Source: Heligmosomoides polygyrus polygyrus (Eukaryota > Nematoda > Chromadorea > Rhabditida > Heligmosomidae). From it: 64,000 nucleotides of DNA. The notes under the pieces were generated by a model that did not search any database, was not told where the DNA came from, and saw nothing but the letters and a program-made list of their open reading frames with translations. The DNA lies in the NCBI GenBank assembly GCA_947396885.1, contig OX377206.1, positions 85,557,960 through 85,621,959 on the forward strand, in the 5' to 3' direction. Below, in pieces: positions 12,201 through 24,200 of the stretch; positions within the stretch are counted from its first letter, which is position 1; each line of letters begins with the position of its first letter. The translations under genes and the position numbers were made by a program.

Positions 12201-15200
12201 ACTGAAGCAGCTGGCGGTTTGTGGCCATTTTTATGTATTTATTTATTTATTTACACGTGAAATTCGTATAAAAACATAAACAATTCATGAGGGTACTAAG
12301 AGAAATGCTAACAAAAAAATCTCAAAAAGAGAATGTGGTAAACAAGAAGATTGATTGGACATAGATTTCTACAATCATAAAAAGGTAAGCAATTAAGCGC
12401 TTTGGAAATGTCTGTCTAGAAGCCTTCTGAATTTACTCAAGGAGTCAGGAGTGGGAGATGTTTTCGATAACTTGATGAGTTATCTTATCTTGAAGAAAGG
12501 CGTTTTAATGAAAATCCGTCTCAGTCCGAAGGTGATGTCAGTTGCCTAATTTAGCTCATTTGATCGGTGTTATTATGCATGGGAAAGATACGTGCGCCCG
12601 GACAACAGGTGTCATTTTGCAGTGTCTCCACTCTACCGCTTAGTCTCGTCTTTCGTTCTCCTACAGCCATAGTGCTTTCACATACCTCATTACGCTGACG
12701 TTACTTGGTAACATCATACTCAATCAGGTCATCTCTTCGCCAATGATCATAGAAAATGCTGTCGAACTATGTCGTCACCGCTCTGCAAACGGTGATATAT
12801 AGGGGGCGGCGAAATTACCGCGCACCTAAACATTTTAAATTTTTTCGCTTTTTTCCGAAATTTTTCTGCTTTACTCACCTGAGATATGTTGACTAAACAT
12901 TGTGGAATCCATACTTATTTGAGTACAAAAGGGTTAGGCAACGGCGGATGAAGAAGAGGGGAATGGCTTAAATCCCTCGCTGGTTTATTGTGAAAGCGTT
13001 ACAGAAGGCTACGAAATCGCCTGCTGCGATATTATAGCAAAACCTTTTTCCTATCGCTTGATAGTAGTCTACAGATCGCCACGATGTAGCGCTGAGAAAA
13101 GTGATCAATTGTTCAAGTGCATAAGTGATATCACCACGTGTAGACACCCTTGTGTGTTGATGGGGGATTTTAACTTCCTCGGAATAAAGTGGTCTGGTAC
13201 TCCTCTACCTTACTGTGCTCAGTCTAAGCAGTCTCTGGATATGCTTGCAAATCATTATTACCGTAATTTTGTTCACAACCACACAAGAGGAAAAAGTATA
13301 CTTGATTTAGTGCTTTGTAATGAAAATGGAGCTATAAAAAATGTAAAGGTAGGAGATCCTCTGGGAACTAGTGATCATGTTGGTATTACGTTTTGCCTAA
13401 AGACCTACATGGAGATTAGCCCCTTTGTTCTCAAAAAAGACTTCAGAAACGTTAACTACTCTCTAGTCGGAGACTACTTAGACAGTATTGATTGGCTAGG
13501 TTCCTTTCAGCGTTGTGTGAGTGTGAATGAAATGTACGAGCTGTTCATCTTTGTCTTGAGGCACAGTATTGAACTTTTTGTTCCGTGGAAGAAAGTTTCC
13601 ACCATTATGAAAAACTTACCTGTTCACTTACATTCGGCATTCGCTAAAAAGTCGCAGGCATACAAAATAGCCGTGCGCTCAAATCGTGCTGATGATTGGT
13701 GCGCTTACAGGAAATTGGTGGAGAAATTCGAAAAGAGCTTAACCAAATATAACTGTTCAGTAGAGAAGAAGTTAGTTAGCGCACATAGGAAATCTCTTCT
13801 TTATAAGTACATTAATTGCAGAATCAGGCCAAGAGCTAAGATCGATGCGCTTAAGAAAGACGACGGATCGTTAGCAATAACTGATTACGAAAAGGCTGAA
13901 GTTCTTGCAAATGAATTTCTAAGGATATATGCAAAACAGGATCTCCCAATTCCTTGCGGGGAAAACGTTCGCAGTTTCGATGTCATGCAAGATTCAGTTT
14001 GGTTTCATAGAGACGAGATACTTAATCTCCTGCTCAAATGGCCGTCCAGCTTCTCGGTGACACCAGACGATGTTCCCTTTAGTTTTGTAAAGAAAATTGC
14101 TTCACATCTGGCCACTCCCCTAGAGTTTATTTTTAATAAGAGTTTTTTCCTTGCCGAAGTTCCGTTGAAATGGAAACATTCACTTGTAACTCCATTGCCC
14201 AAAAAGGCGCCTTCTAATGTGGCTAGTAACTATAGAGCAATTAGTATTACTTCTATTTTTTGCCGACTTTTCGAAAAGATTTTAAAGAAGAGAATTGTGA
14301 GGCATCTGGATAAATTTCACATTATTCCTGAATGTCAACATGGATTTAGAAAAGGAAAATCCACCGTTAGTCAGATGCTTGAAACTTTGAATGATTGGAC
14401 TTCAGCTCTAGACAATAAATACTCAGTGGATGCTGAGTACTTCGATTTCACAAAAGCCTTCGATAAGGTTTCTCATAAATTGCTTATCAAAAAACTTGAC
14501 ATAGTTGGAATTCACCCTAGAATTGTAGCTTGGATAAAGGCTTTTTTGAGCGGTCGCACGTTCCAAGTACGAGTCAAGGATTCTCTTTCTAACATTAAAC
14601 CTATATTCAGCGGTGTACCGCAAGGGGGTGTTTTATCCCCCATTCTCTTTAATATTTACACTTTCGATTTGCCCGCAAAGGTTGGTAGTGATGTAGTTTG
14701 TAAAATGTTTGCTGATGACGTAAAAGTATACAAAACAGTCGATTGTAATTTAGATGTAATGGCGATTCAACAAGCGGTTGATAATGTTTATTCTTGGTCT
14801 CAACAATGGGGTTTACCAATCTCACTTGAAAAGACTAAAGTCCTTCACTTGGGTACCAACAACTCTGAAGCGGATTACACGATAGGAAACCATATTCTGA
14901 AAAAAGCTGCTGAGTTGAAGGACCTCGGATTTCTGATAAATCATAGGCTTTCTTTTGATATGCATTGTGAAAGTATTGCCTCAAAAGCTGAGCAAAGAGT
15001 GTTCCTACTCTTTAAGGCGTTGCGCAGCAGAGATCCTTTCGTATTGTTAAATGCTTATAAAATGTACGTTAGGCCTATTGTCGAGTATGGAACTTGCATA
15101 TTTTATCCACACAAAAAGAATATAATACAAAGGTTAGAACAAGTTCAAAATAACTTTACAAGGAAGCTCTTAATTAGAGCTCTAGGTTTCACATACAAGA

Positions 15201-18200
15201 GCATTCCACGTGGTGCCATCAGAAACAAGATTCTCAACCTTGAACCTTTACTGAGAAGGAGGGTAAAAAATGATTATATAATGGTCCACAAGATTTTGCA
15301 TGGGAACATTGGGCTGAAGCGTCCGGAATTCTTTGGTCTGGCGTCATCTAATACTAGAGGTGGGTCTTACAAACTTCACGTAAAAACGTCAAAAACGTCT
15401 CAACGTCGCAACTTCTTCACAGTTCGTGCAGGCCTGGAGTACGCTAGGTTGAACAAAAGAATTCATTTTCCTGACAATCTCAATAGCTTTAAAAAAGTTC
15501 TCGATAAACACTTGAAGTGATTCCGTAGTAGTTCCTGAGTTAGTGTTGTAGCAATGTTCTCCGTTTCTTTTCCTTTTTGTAGGTACGTTCTCTTCATCTG
15601 TGTTGTTTTGTATTCCGTGTTGTTTGCTGTTACGTATAGGATCACCGGTACTTCTTGGTTCCTTTATTACCTCACATGCGCTATGTGCATGTAATAAAGT
15701 TGAAGTTGAAGTTGAATGGGGACATTTTAAAGTCTGCTGCAAGGATTCAAGGTGACACGCGCTCGGGACATCCTCTTTAGCGATGAAAAGATTCTCATGT
15801 TGAATTCAGTCTTCCACTCCCAAAATGAGAGGATTGCTGGGGACTCGCTTACCGATGCTACCGTCAAAAGACGACCTCAGGAAAGTGCGAAAAAGCCTCA
15901 CCTCCATTGTGGTTTGGGGAGGAGTCACATCTTCTGGAAAAACTCCACTTATTTTCGTCGAAGCCGGCGTGAAAATCAACGCAGCGGTTTACCTGGATAT
16001 CCTGGAAAAAGTTCTCAAGCCGTGGGCCGATTCCCACTTAAGGCACTTAAGAAGCCTACTGGCGCTTTCAACAAAATTCTGCTCCAACACACAAAGCGAA
16101 GGTGGTCCAGGAATGGTGCGCCGAGCAGCTGTCTGACTTCATCACACACGACGAATGGCCCTCCAGGGCCCGAATTCATCAATCAATTGGTATAGGTAGA
16201 GATACCGCAAGGGAATCGTACCTACTACTAGCATTGAAAGGAATCAAGGGTAAGGTACAAATAGGCTCTTGCGAGAACAGCTGACCTCACTGGAGCGCCA
16301 TTTTGTCAATGGGGCGCGAACAAGTCGCGGGTATACGGATGTACCCACGACGATCGGAGGGTTTTCCCTACCCACTGATATACCCACGATGTAGCGGGTA
16401 ATGTTTATCATGAATCGTGGGTATGCCCTTATCGTGGGTATCTCCACCCGCTTTACCCAGCATACCCGTGGTTATGCGCGTTGATGAATCTGGGCGCAGT
16501 TCTCCGGACCTTAACCCGATGAATTATTCTGTAAAGGCCAACTTAGAAAAGAAGCTTGCTCTAGGACTCTCTTAAAGAAGCGCTTTTGAAATCCTAGGAT
16601 GGAAATGATGAGCCGTACCTGCGTGCCACATGCGAAGCGTTTGTCGAATGTCTGAAGAACTGTGTAGAGGCTGAAGCTGATCATTTTGAAAACTGTTGGC
16701 ATGCTTTGAGTTGCCATGATTGTAGTAGATAAATTTGATAGTTAAAATTGATCTGCGATGTTTGATTTCAAAATGCCATTGAATTTTTAGTGCATGGGTA
16801 ATTTTGCCGTACCCTGTAAATAGCAGCGAGCTGAAATTGAAAACAAGTTTTCATTCAAATTCAATCTGACTGAAGTGAGAGGATTTTCCTACTACATAGT
16901 AATTGTAGGATAGATTCGAGAAAGATTCACCTTAACGCCTGCCATCCCGTTGATCATTGAGTTTATCGAGCGAGCGCCAGCAGCGTCTTCCTTCGTCTCT
17001 GTTGCGCACCAGGGTGCTCTAATGGATCCTCCTCGCTCGAGGGACACGAAGAGCGTCATATCGTTCGTTCAGGGCTTTCATGAAGAAGTCCGAACAACCC
17101 GTTGGTGGCATTCTGGTGTTCTCTTGACATCCCGCGGAACAGTTGACGGCTCTCGTCCAGCGGGTTCTGCGACGCGCATTACGTGGCCGGCCGACCTAAT
17201 TTTCGACGACTTGCTCCATGCGTGTGTTTCTCTGATTTTCGAAGGTCGACGATGCTTGAAACTTTGGAGGCCTGATTTGATAAAGATTATCAATGAACAC
17301 TATCCATCAAGGGAAGAGAATCTTTGCTGAATGCGGTTATGGTAAAGAATGAGAGATGAATCGACTCTAATCTTAATCTTTATTTTTGGAGGCGTAGGTA
17401 ATGCTCACGCAAGTCCTAACATCAACTTGAAGGAAACAATGCACTTGAACACTCCGACAGAATTAGAAACATGGAAATTAAACTGCAAGTGAGGAACGAA
17501 TTCATCGGGAAACCCCTACGTCTACGAGAAAAACCTTGTCTTTAATAGTCAAAAAGCGGTAGAGAGAGAATGTTCTCATTAAGCAGCCTGTTAAATGACG
17601 GAAACACTGTTATGGAAAGGCTTTTATGACAAACCAGGTGCCCCAGTTGCTGGAATCCTCAGCTTAGCACTTGCTCTTTAGATCTAGAAAGCGCTAGGTT
17701 AAAAGCATCACAAGAATTTAGCTCGGTTCTAACTGTAATCACTTTAAAAACCGTCATGACATCATTCCTAGTTTTTCTGTTTTGCAAGATTAGGCAGTCC
17801 AAGCTCTCTTCTTTCTTCTCCATTGGCAATCAACTGGTAAACTAGGTGGCGATGTCCGTTCCTCCACGTGGTGCCACTGGAAACTACTCGCTCTGAGAGT
17901 TAAGCCGAACACGGACACTCGATTGCAGGAGACAGGCCCTTGTGACAGGCCGGCCTACGAAGACCCATGTCACATCACATGGTGTATGACAGCTCAAGTG
18001 TTTCGAGATAGTGCTACGGCGTCCGCGGGAGCCGACGCGCACTCGCAGAGCCGGCGAGTGTGAAAAGTATGCGAGGGTCTTTGATGGGGGGGGGGGGGGG
18101 CAACTGAGCTAGTCCGAAAGTCCCGTAACGTAAGCAGGACCCGCGTGGCAACGCTGAATGTGGGTCGTTGACGGGCTGCTCGTGCGAGTGCGAATTGGTT

Positions 18201-21200
18201 GAAGCACTGGAGCGTAGAAGAGTTGATTTCTGTGCGGTGCAGGAGACGAGGTGGTTCTGCCGCAAGTCAAGGGACATAGGACGTGGCTTTAAGGCCGTTC
18301 TATGTGGAAGTCTCAGGACCACCAGTGGTGTCGGAATAATCGTCTCCGAACGATTTCGTGACTCGATTGTAAGCGTCGAGCGCTTTGACGATCGATTGAT
18401 GAAGATCGTTGTCGCCGCTAAGAAGCGACTCTATCACTTCTTCTCAGCGTATGCTCCGCAGACTGGCTGCTCGGATCAAGCTAAGGAAGAGTTTTGGAGT
18501 CTGCTTGATGGCAAGACAGCAGTGGTATCGTCGAAAGATGTCATCATAGTCGCTGGTGACCTTAATGGGCACGTAGGTGCTACGAAAGACGGGTACAGCT
18601 GTCATGGTGGCTTCGGATACGAATCACGTAACGCCGATGGTGAGCGCATTCTTGATTACGCGGAATCGCATAACCTCACCATAGTGAACACCGTCTTCCG
18701 AAAACGCGACTCGCACCTTATCTCATACTACAGTGGGAGCACCAAGACTCAGATAGACTTTGTCCTTGTGAGAGATCGCGACCGGAGTCTTGTCACAGAC
18801 GCGAAGATCGTGCCGTATGAGACGGTCGCCCCACAGCATCGACCGCTGATCTGCACTTTGATGATCGCCCCCCCCCCGAGGCTGAAGCAGGTTGAGCGAT
18901 GCGGTGCAGCTAGAATTAAGTGGTGGCGAATCAGAGAGAAAGAAGCAGATGTCATTCCTCGCGTGCGGTTACCGACAGTCACGACTGTCGACGAAACTTG
19001 GAAGAAGGCGACCGACGCGATTCGTCAAGCTGCACAGTCAGAACTCGGCATTACGAAGCCTGGGCGACGGAAGGTCGACAAGCAGACATGGCTGTGGACA
19101 AACGACGTGAAAGCAAAAGTGCGAGAGAAGAAGTCGCTCTATCACGTGTTTCTCGGCGAAAAGACAGCCGATAACTGGCGGAAGTATCAAGAAGCGTAGA
19201 AAGCTGCAAAGATTGCTGTGGCTATTGCGAAAGCCACTCATTATGGAGATGTCAACGAGAAGCTCGAGTCTCGCGATGGTGAGCGGTATCTGTGCCGACT
19301 TGCAAAGAATCGCCGTCGCCAGACCGAGGACATCGAGTTCTTCGGCAACAATGATGAGAACGGCCATCTTCTTACGGACCGCAAGAAGGCATTGAAGCGA
19401 TGGCGCGATTATTTTGAGGAAATCTCTACGGTAGAGTTCCCTCATCCAGCCTCACTTCAACGGCTCCAACCCACGGCCCCGTTCAGAAGATCACCGTGGA
19501 GGAGATTGAAGCGGCTTTGAAGAAGATGAGGCCAGGCAAAGCGACTGGGCCCGATGACGTGTCAGCTGATTTGTGGAAGTCCAAGTACAGGTATCCTGCT
19601 GAGTGGTTGGCGAAGTTCTTTAATCAGGTTGTGGCGGAGAAGAAAGTGCCTGAGTGTTGGCGCCAAAGCACGACGATCCCGATTTGGAAGAAGAAGGGCA
19701 GTCCTGCAGACTGCTCCAATTACCGTCCGATTCGCTTGCTTTCGCACAGCATGAAGATCTTTGAGCGAATTGTCGATGGACGAATTCGTAACATCGTCCA
19801 GCTGTCCAGCAATCAGTGCGGCTTCGTGGCTGGCTGTGGCACCGTTGATGCCATACACGCCACTCGCCTCCCGATAGAGAAGCATCGCGAGAAACAGAAG
19901 GCAGCGCATATCGCCTTTCGCCTTGGAGAAGGCCTTTGACCGTGTACCGCGTGAGGTTATATGGTACGCCTTGCGACAGCACAACGTACCTGAGGAACTT
20001 ATAGAGTGGGTGCGAATTCTCTACTCTTGTCCAAAGAGTCGAGTTCAAGCTGCAGCTGGAACCTCGATAGAGTTCCCCATCTCTGTCGGGGTACACCAGG
20101 GTTCTGCGCTTTCCCCACTCCTCTTTGTTGTCGTCATGGATGTCATCTCACGAGATCTTCAGAAGCCCGTCCCTTGGACGTTGCTTTATGCCGATGACGT
20201 GATGCTCGCTAGCGAAGATAAAGGAGAATTCGAGCGAGAGTTGCAAGCTTGGTGTGATCGCTTGGAGGGATCGCTTTGGACTCAGATTGAACGTGAAGAA
20301 GACCGAGTATTTAACGACGGACGTTACCGAGTCCAGCTCCATAAGTTCAATGGCATCGAGCTTCCACGCACTGCGGTCTTTAAATACCTGGGATCAGCAG
20401 TCACGTCTGACGGCAAACTGATGGTCGAAGTGAATTCACGCGTGAGTGCAGCTTGGTCCAAGTGGCGCTCGTTGACTGGCGTGCTCTGCAAGACAAGAAG
20501 ATACCAGAGCGCTTTAAGTCAAAGCTCTACAGAGCAGTCATCCGGCCAGTAGCGATGTACGGCGCTGAGTGTTGGCCTGTGACCAAGGAGGTTGAAACGC
20601 GCCTCAGCGTCATGGAGACGAAGATGCTGCGCTGGACGGGAGGAGTCACACGCATGGGCCGCATCCGAAACGATGCTATTCGGCAGAAGTACGGTGTCGC
20701 GCCGATAGCTGACAAGATGCGCGAAGCTTGCTTACTATGGTACGGCCACGTTCTGCGAGGAGAAGAAGACAGCGTCCGCAAGATAGGTCTTAACTTCGAG
20801 GTAATAGGAAAGCGGCCTAGAGGGCGCCCGAAGCAACGCTGGGCTGATACATTACATACGGACTTGAAAGCGATTGGTGTCCACTCTGATCTAGCGCTGG
20901 ATCGGGAAAGGTGGCGTCATGACACCAGAATAGCGGACCCCGCTACGAAGCGGGACAGACGCTGAAGAAGAAAAAGAATCAACTGGTAAACTAGAGCTGT
21001 ACAGCGCACAAGAACCTTACTTCAGAACAATCATTTCCTTCAAAATTTGTCATTGGAATAAGCCACGTTTTGCACTTCAACACGATATCGTGCAGCTAGT
21101 TAGGAAGCGCATTTGATCTAAATAGGCCGCGTGTTTGCGCAGTCGGAGAAGCTGTTGGTCGTCGCGTGCACCGGACACCAGGAGCCGGATTCATCAACGA

Positions 21201-24200
21201 CTAACACACGGGTATAGGAAGTAGAGAAACCCACGATGAAGCCTGCGTCTCTGCTTCTTATCACATCTCTACTCCAATCTCTACCGCGCATACCCACGGG
21301 GTATAGGGGCTAGAGATACCCACGATGAAGCCTGCGTCTCTAACTCTTACCTTATCTCTACCTGATTCTTATCTTATCTCTACCCCATATACCTCGCATA
21401 CCCACGGGTTTAACTGTTGATGAATCCGGCCCCGGGATTTCTGGTTCGAGTTCCCCACCCAGGCCAACGAAGCCTTGCATTCCTCTGGGGTCTGTGAGCT
21501 GGTACCAGGGACCGGATGTTTTCTGCCTCACTTGAGGAACAAACTATTTCATCCCGCAAGCCCAGCGATTTCTTTCGGTTGATGAGTTTCAAACTCCACT
21601 CTAAGGAGGCAGTACCGGTACTCATTGATGATATGGGTAACAAATTTCACACTGACCAAGACAAGGCAGAATTATTTGCACAAACTTTTGAAGCCGTAGT
21701 AAGCCGTTTTACTAGCTCTGCGGAATGCTAGGATCTGGTTTCTTGGTCGCGATGGTGAGTCACCCTCACGTTTATCGCCTCATATGTGTTGCAGCACATG
21801 TCTCAATAAAGATAAAGATAAAGACCTGTCTGGGAAGGATAAAGCACTGAGTTAACCATCTGCTCGCCACCGCAAGTCATTCTGTAGGCCGTATACGCAT
21901 TCAGATTGCCTCTACGACCTCCCGAAGTAAAATAGAGAAATAGAATGTAGAAGTAGAATGCGTAGTGCATTCCAAAGGAGATTGAGCAGCGCTGTCCTTT
22001 ATCGTTTATTGACCCAAATAGTCACCTGTAATAGGTAATTCACTACTTCATCGTTCTCATGCAAGTCTGAAACCAATTTGTCGACTCTGGAGCGTTGAAA
22101 GACTCGGTTAGCCACGCTAGACCTAACCTCTGAACCTAGACATAGGGTCCACGCGAGAATCGACACTTCCTCCAACTGCGCAATCTATTCCCACGCTTAT
22201 GGCTCAGTATATTGGTTAAACGCACAATTCGATTTCGATGCTAAGAAATCTCTTCTAGATGTACACAATATTGTAATAGATTTTTGTGATACATTTTGAG
22301 GTATCAGGAAACAAATTTTCAAATCTACTCAGAAACTCTTGAATAAAAAAAACGTGAACGAAAGCTGATTTGTGAACGGTTCGACAAATGGCTGCTAACA
22401 AGCACTTTCAAAAGCACTTTCACGAAGACTTTTTTGATAACTTGAAGAAAACTAGGTTTTTTCGGCAAAATCTAGTTTCGGGTGCTTCCGCTTATTAGAA
22501 CACTGTCAACGGTACCAGCACCACTAGGGCTGAAGAGAAAATGTGAAAAGAGGAAAAGAGGCCATTAGGACAACCCAAAGCAGAAAAAGTTGGGGGGGAG
22601 AGATGTGAAAAGTGAGAACTCCGACGTACTTAGGATAAAAAATAAAGGATGGCATTAATCAATCCTTTTGGGATGCGCCACGCATTCTACTTCTACGGGA
22701 TATCGTGGAGACGATTTAAATGCGTATTTGGCCATTCAATGAATTGTGGTGGCCAGCCGATGAACATGTCAGAGCTCTATCCTTCCCAGACATGTTGGTA
22801 CCAAATCACCGACCCCCTAGGGATGGAAGGCTTGGTTGGCCTGGGAGGAAATTCGAACCAGGAATCTGGCGTCGAGTGCACGCGACAGCCGGCGCCTCTT
22901 CCGATTGTGCCATACACGCCCACTATATAATAAGAACTCAAAATCTTGTGGGGTACTATTCCGTTTTTAACGTCGTCTTCTTCGGGTTGATCAAAAGTTA
23001 TTTCCCCGACAAGTGCTGCATCCAGTTTCGTTTGTGATTGAAAAGCGCTTCGACACTGTAAAAAAAATCTTGTAAATCTTAAAAAGGTTTTAAACTAGCA
23101 ACTTACATCAAAATCTTACAGAGAGCATTTTATGATCAGAACATCGCTCATATAGGTGTAGGAAAAAATGGCCGTGCCTTGATATTCCGATAAAATAGCA
23201 GAGAATTGAACCTGACAGCTTCAGGGAAAAAACTTGCTCTTTATCCTGGAACAATCCGCATTCAAAATAATATTAGCACTAAATTCCATGTCCAAAACAT
23301 GCCTCCTTCAGCTTCATGCTGCGCTCCGGTCTTCATAGTGTCGGGAAAAACGCGATCTTTAGGAGATACAAAACTAATTAAAAAGTTGAAACAGATAGGA
23401 AGAACAAAGCTGTGCTAAAGTTAAGGGATTTAATGCGTTAAATCGGACCGCATGCTAGAATTACTGGCTTCAGCTTACTTTGAAAAGTTTCCAATTAGCT
23501 TTAAGGTCTGTCCTGTTTGATGAAGAAAATGTCGCATTTGAACTGAGGCCCCTGCAAAGGTGTTCAGTGTGGTTGAAGAAAAGCGTGTTGGAGCTTAGTT
23601 AAGCACTAGGCGCCCATGAATTCATTAAGATGTGTAGTGCCACATGGCTATAGTATCTCGTGCGACTTCCATGAATTCATGAAGATGTGTACGTTGATTC
23701 TCACCACTAGCGAAGAGGGCTTCCTCGAACTTAACGATTCCAATTGAAACGGAGGAGCGGGGGAGGTAACGTGTTAACCTAACAATGACCTCACTAGCCA
23801 ACCTCATCATGATCTTTGTTTCGACAAAATTACGTCCATTCCTCGATAGCCTACTTGAGCTTCCTGATAGAATAGGTGATCATGTTCAAGTCAACGCTTC
23901 TTCAGGATGTTGATATTCCCGTTCTGGTCAACATGCATCAATGCGAAGGAACACGAATGGAAAAAGTGAAGGAGCTGCTGGCCGACTGGTGAGACCCTTC
24001 CGGATCATTGAATCGCTCTGATTTTCACTCAGACCGTAGTGTTAAGGATCTACGAGACGAGGAACGTTGGCCACAAGAAGCGGATAGCCGTCTTCTTCGC
24101 CCACCTTCACGGCATGCATGAGGTGAAGATGGTGTGTGTTCATGGCGTAACCATCCCGTTCGTGTACGTGGGATCCGTTCCGAACAACAGGTATGTGTGC

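Larger units (their letters stand above)
12800..16816 (+). mobile_element. Tc1-like element with a LINE and a MITE nested inside
   Basis: Left terminus TAGGGGGCGGCGAAATTACC and right terminus, read inward, CAGGGTACGGCAAAATTACC match over about 20 bp. Both are flanked by TA (12798-12799 and 16817-16818). The right third encodes a broken IS630/Tc1-type transposase. A CR1-like LINE occupies 12940-15714 and MITE-G 16168-16495. Removing both leaves roughly 0.9 kb, so part of the transposase N-terminus appears lost at the LINE junction. Confidence 0.75.
21125..22010 (+). repeat. SINE-A copy split by two later insertions
   Basis: Head at 21125-21182 (GCGTGTTTGCGCAGTCGGAG), middle at 21431-21507 (TCTGGTTCGAGTTCCCCACC, CTGGTACCAG) and tail part at 21827-22010 (CCTGTCTGGGAAGGATAAAG to CTGTCCTTTATCG) are collinear. 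They are separated by a MITE-G and a LINE fragment. A short duplication of the TAGAATG region lies near 21940. Confidence 0.88.

Noticed and set aside
18749..20342. Frames of 64-158 codons on the minus strand across the RTE element
   Set aside because: They are shadows of the plus-strand endonuclease/RT coding region.
24033..24046. Stronger acceptor TTTTCACTCAG at 24032
   Set aside because: Using it creates an in-frame TGA with the previous exon's TG; the acceptor ending at 24046 gives a continuous reading frame.
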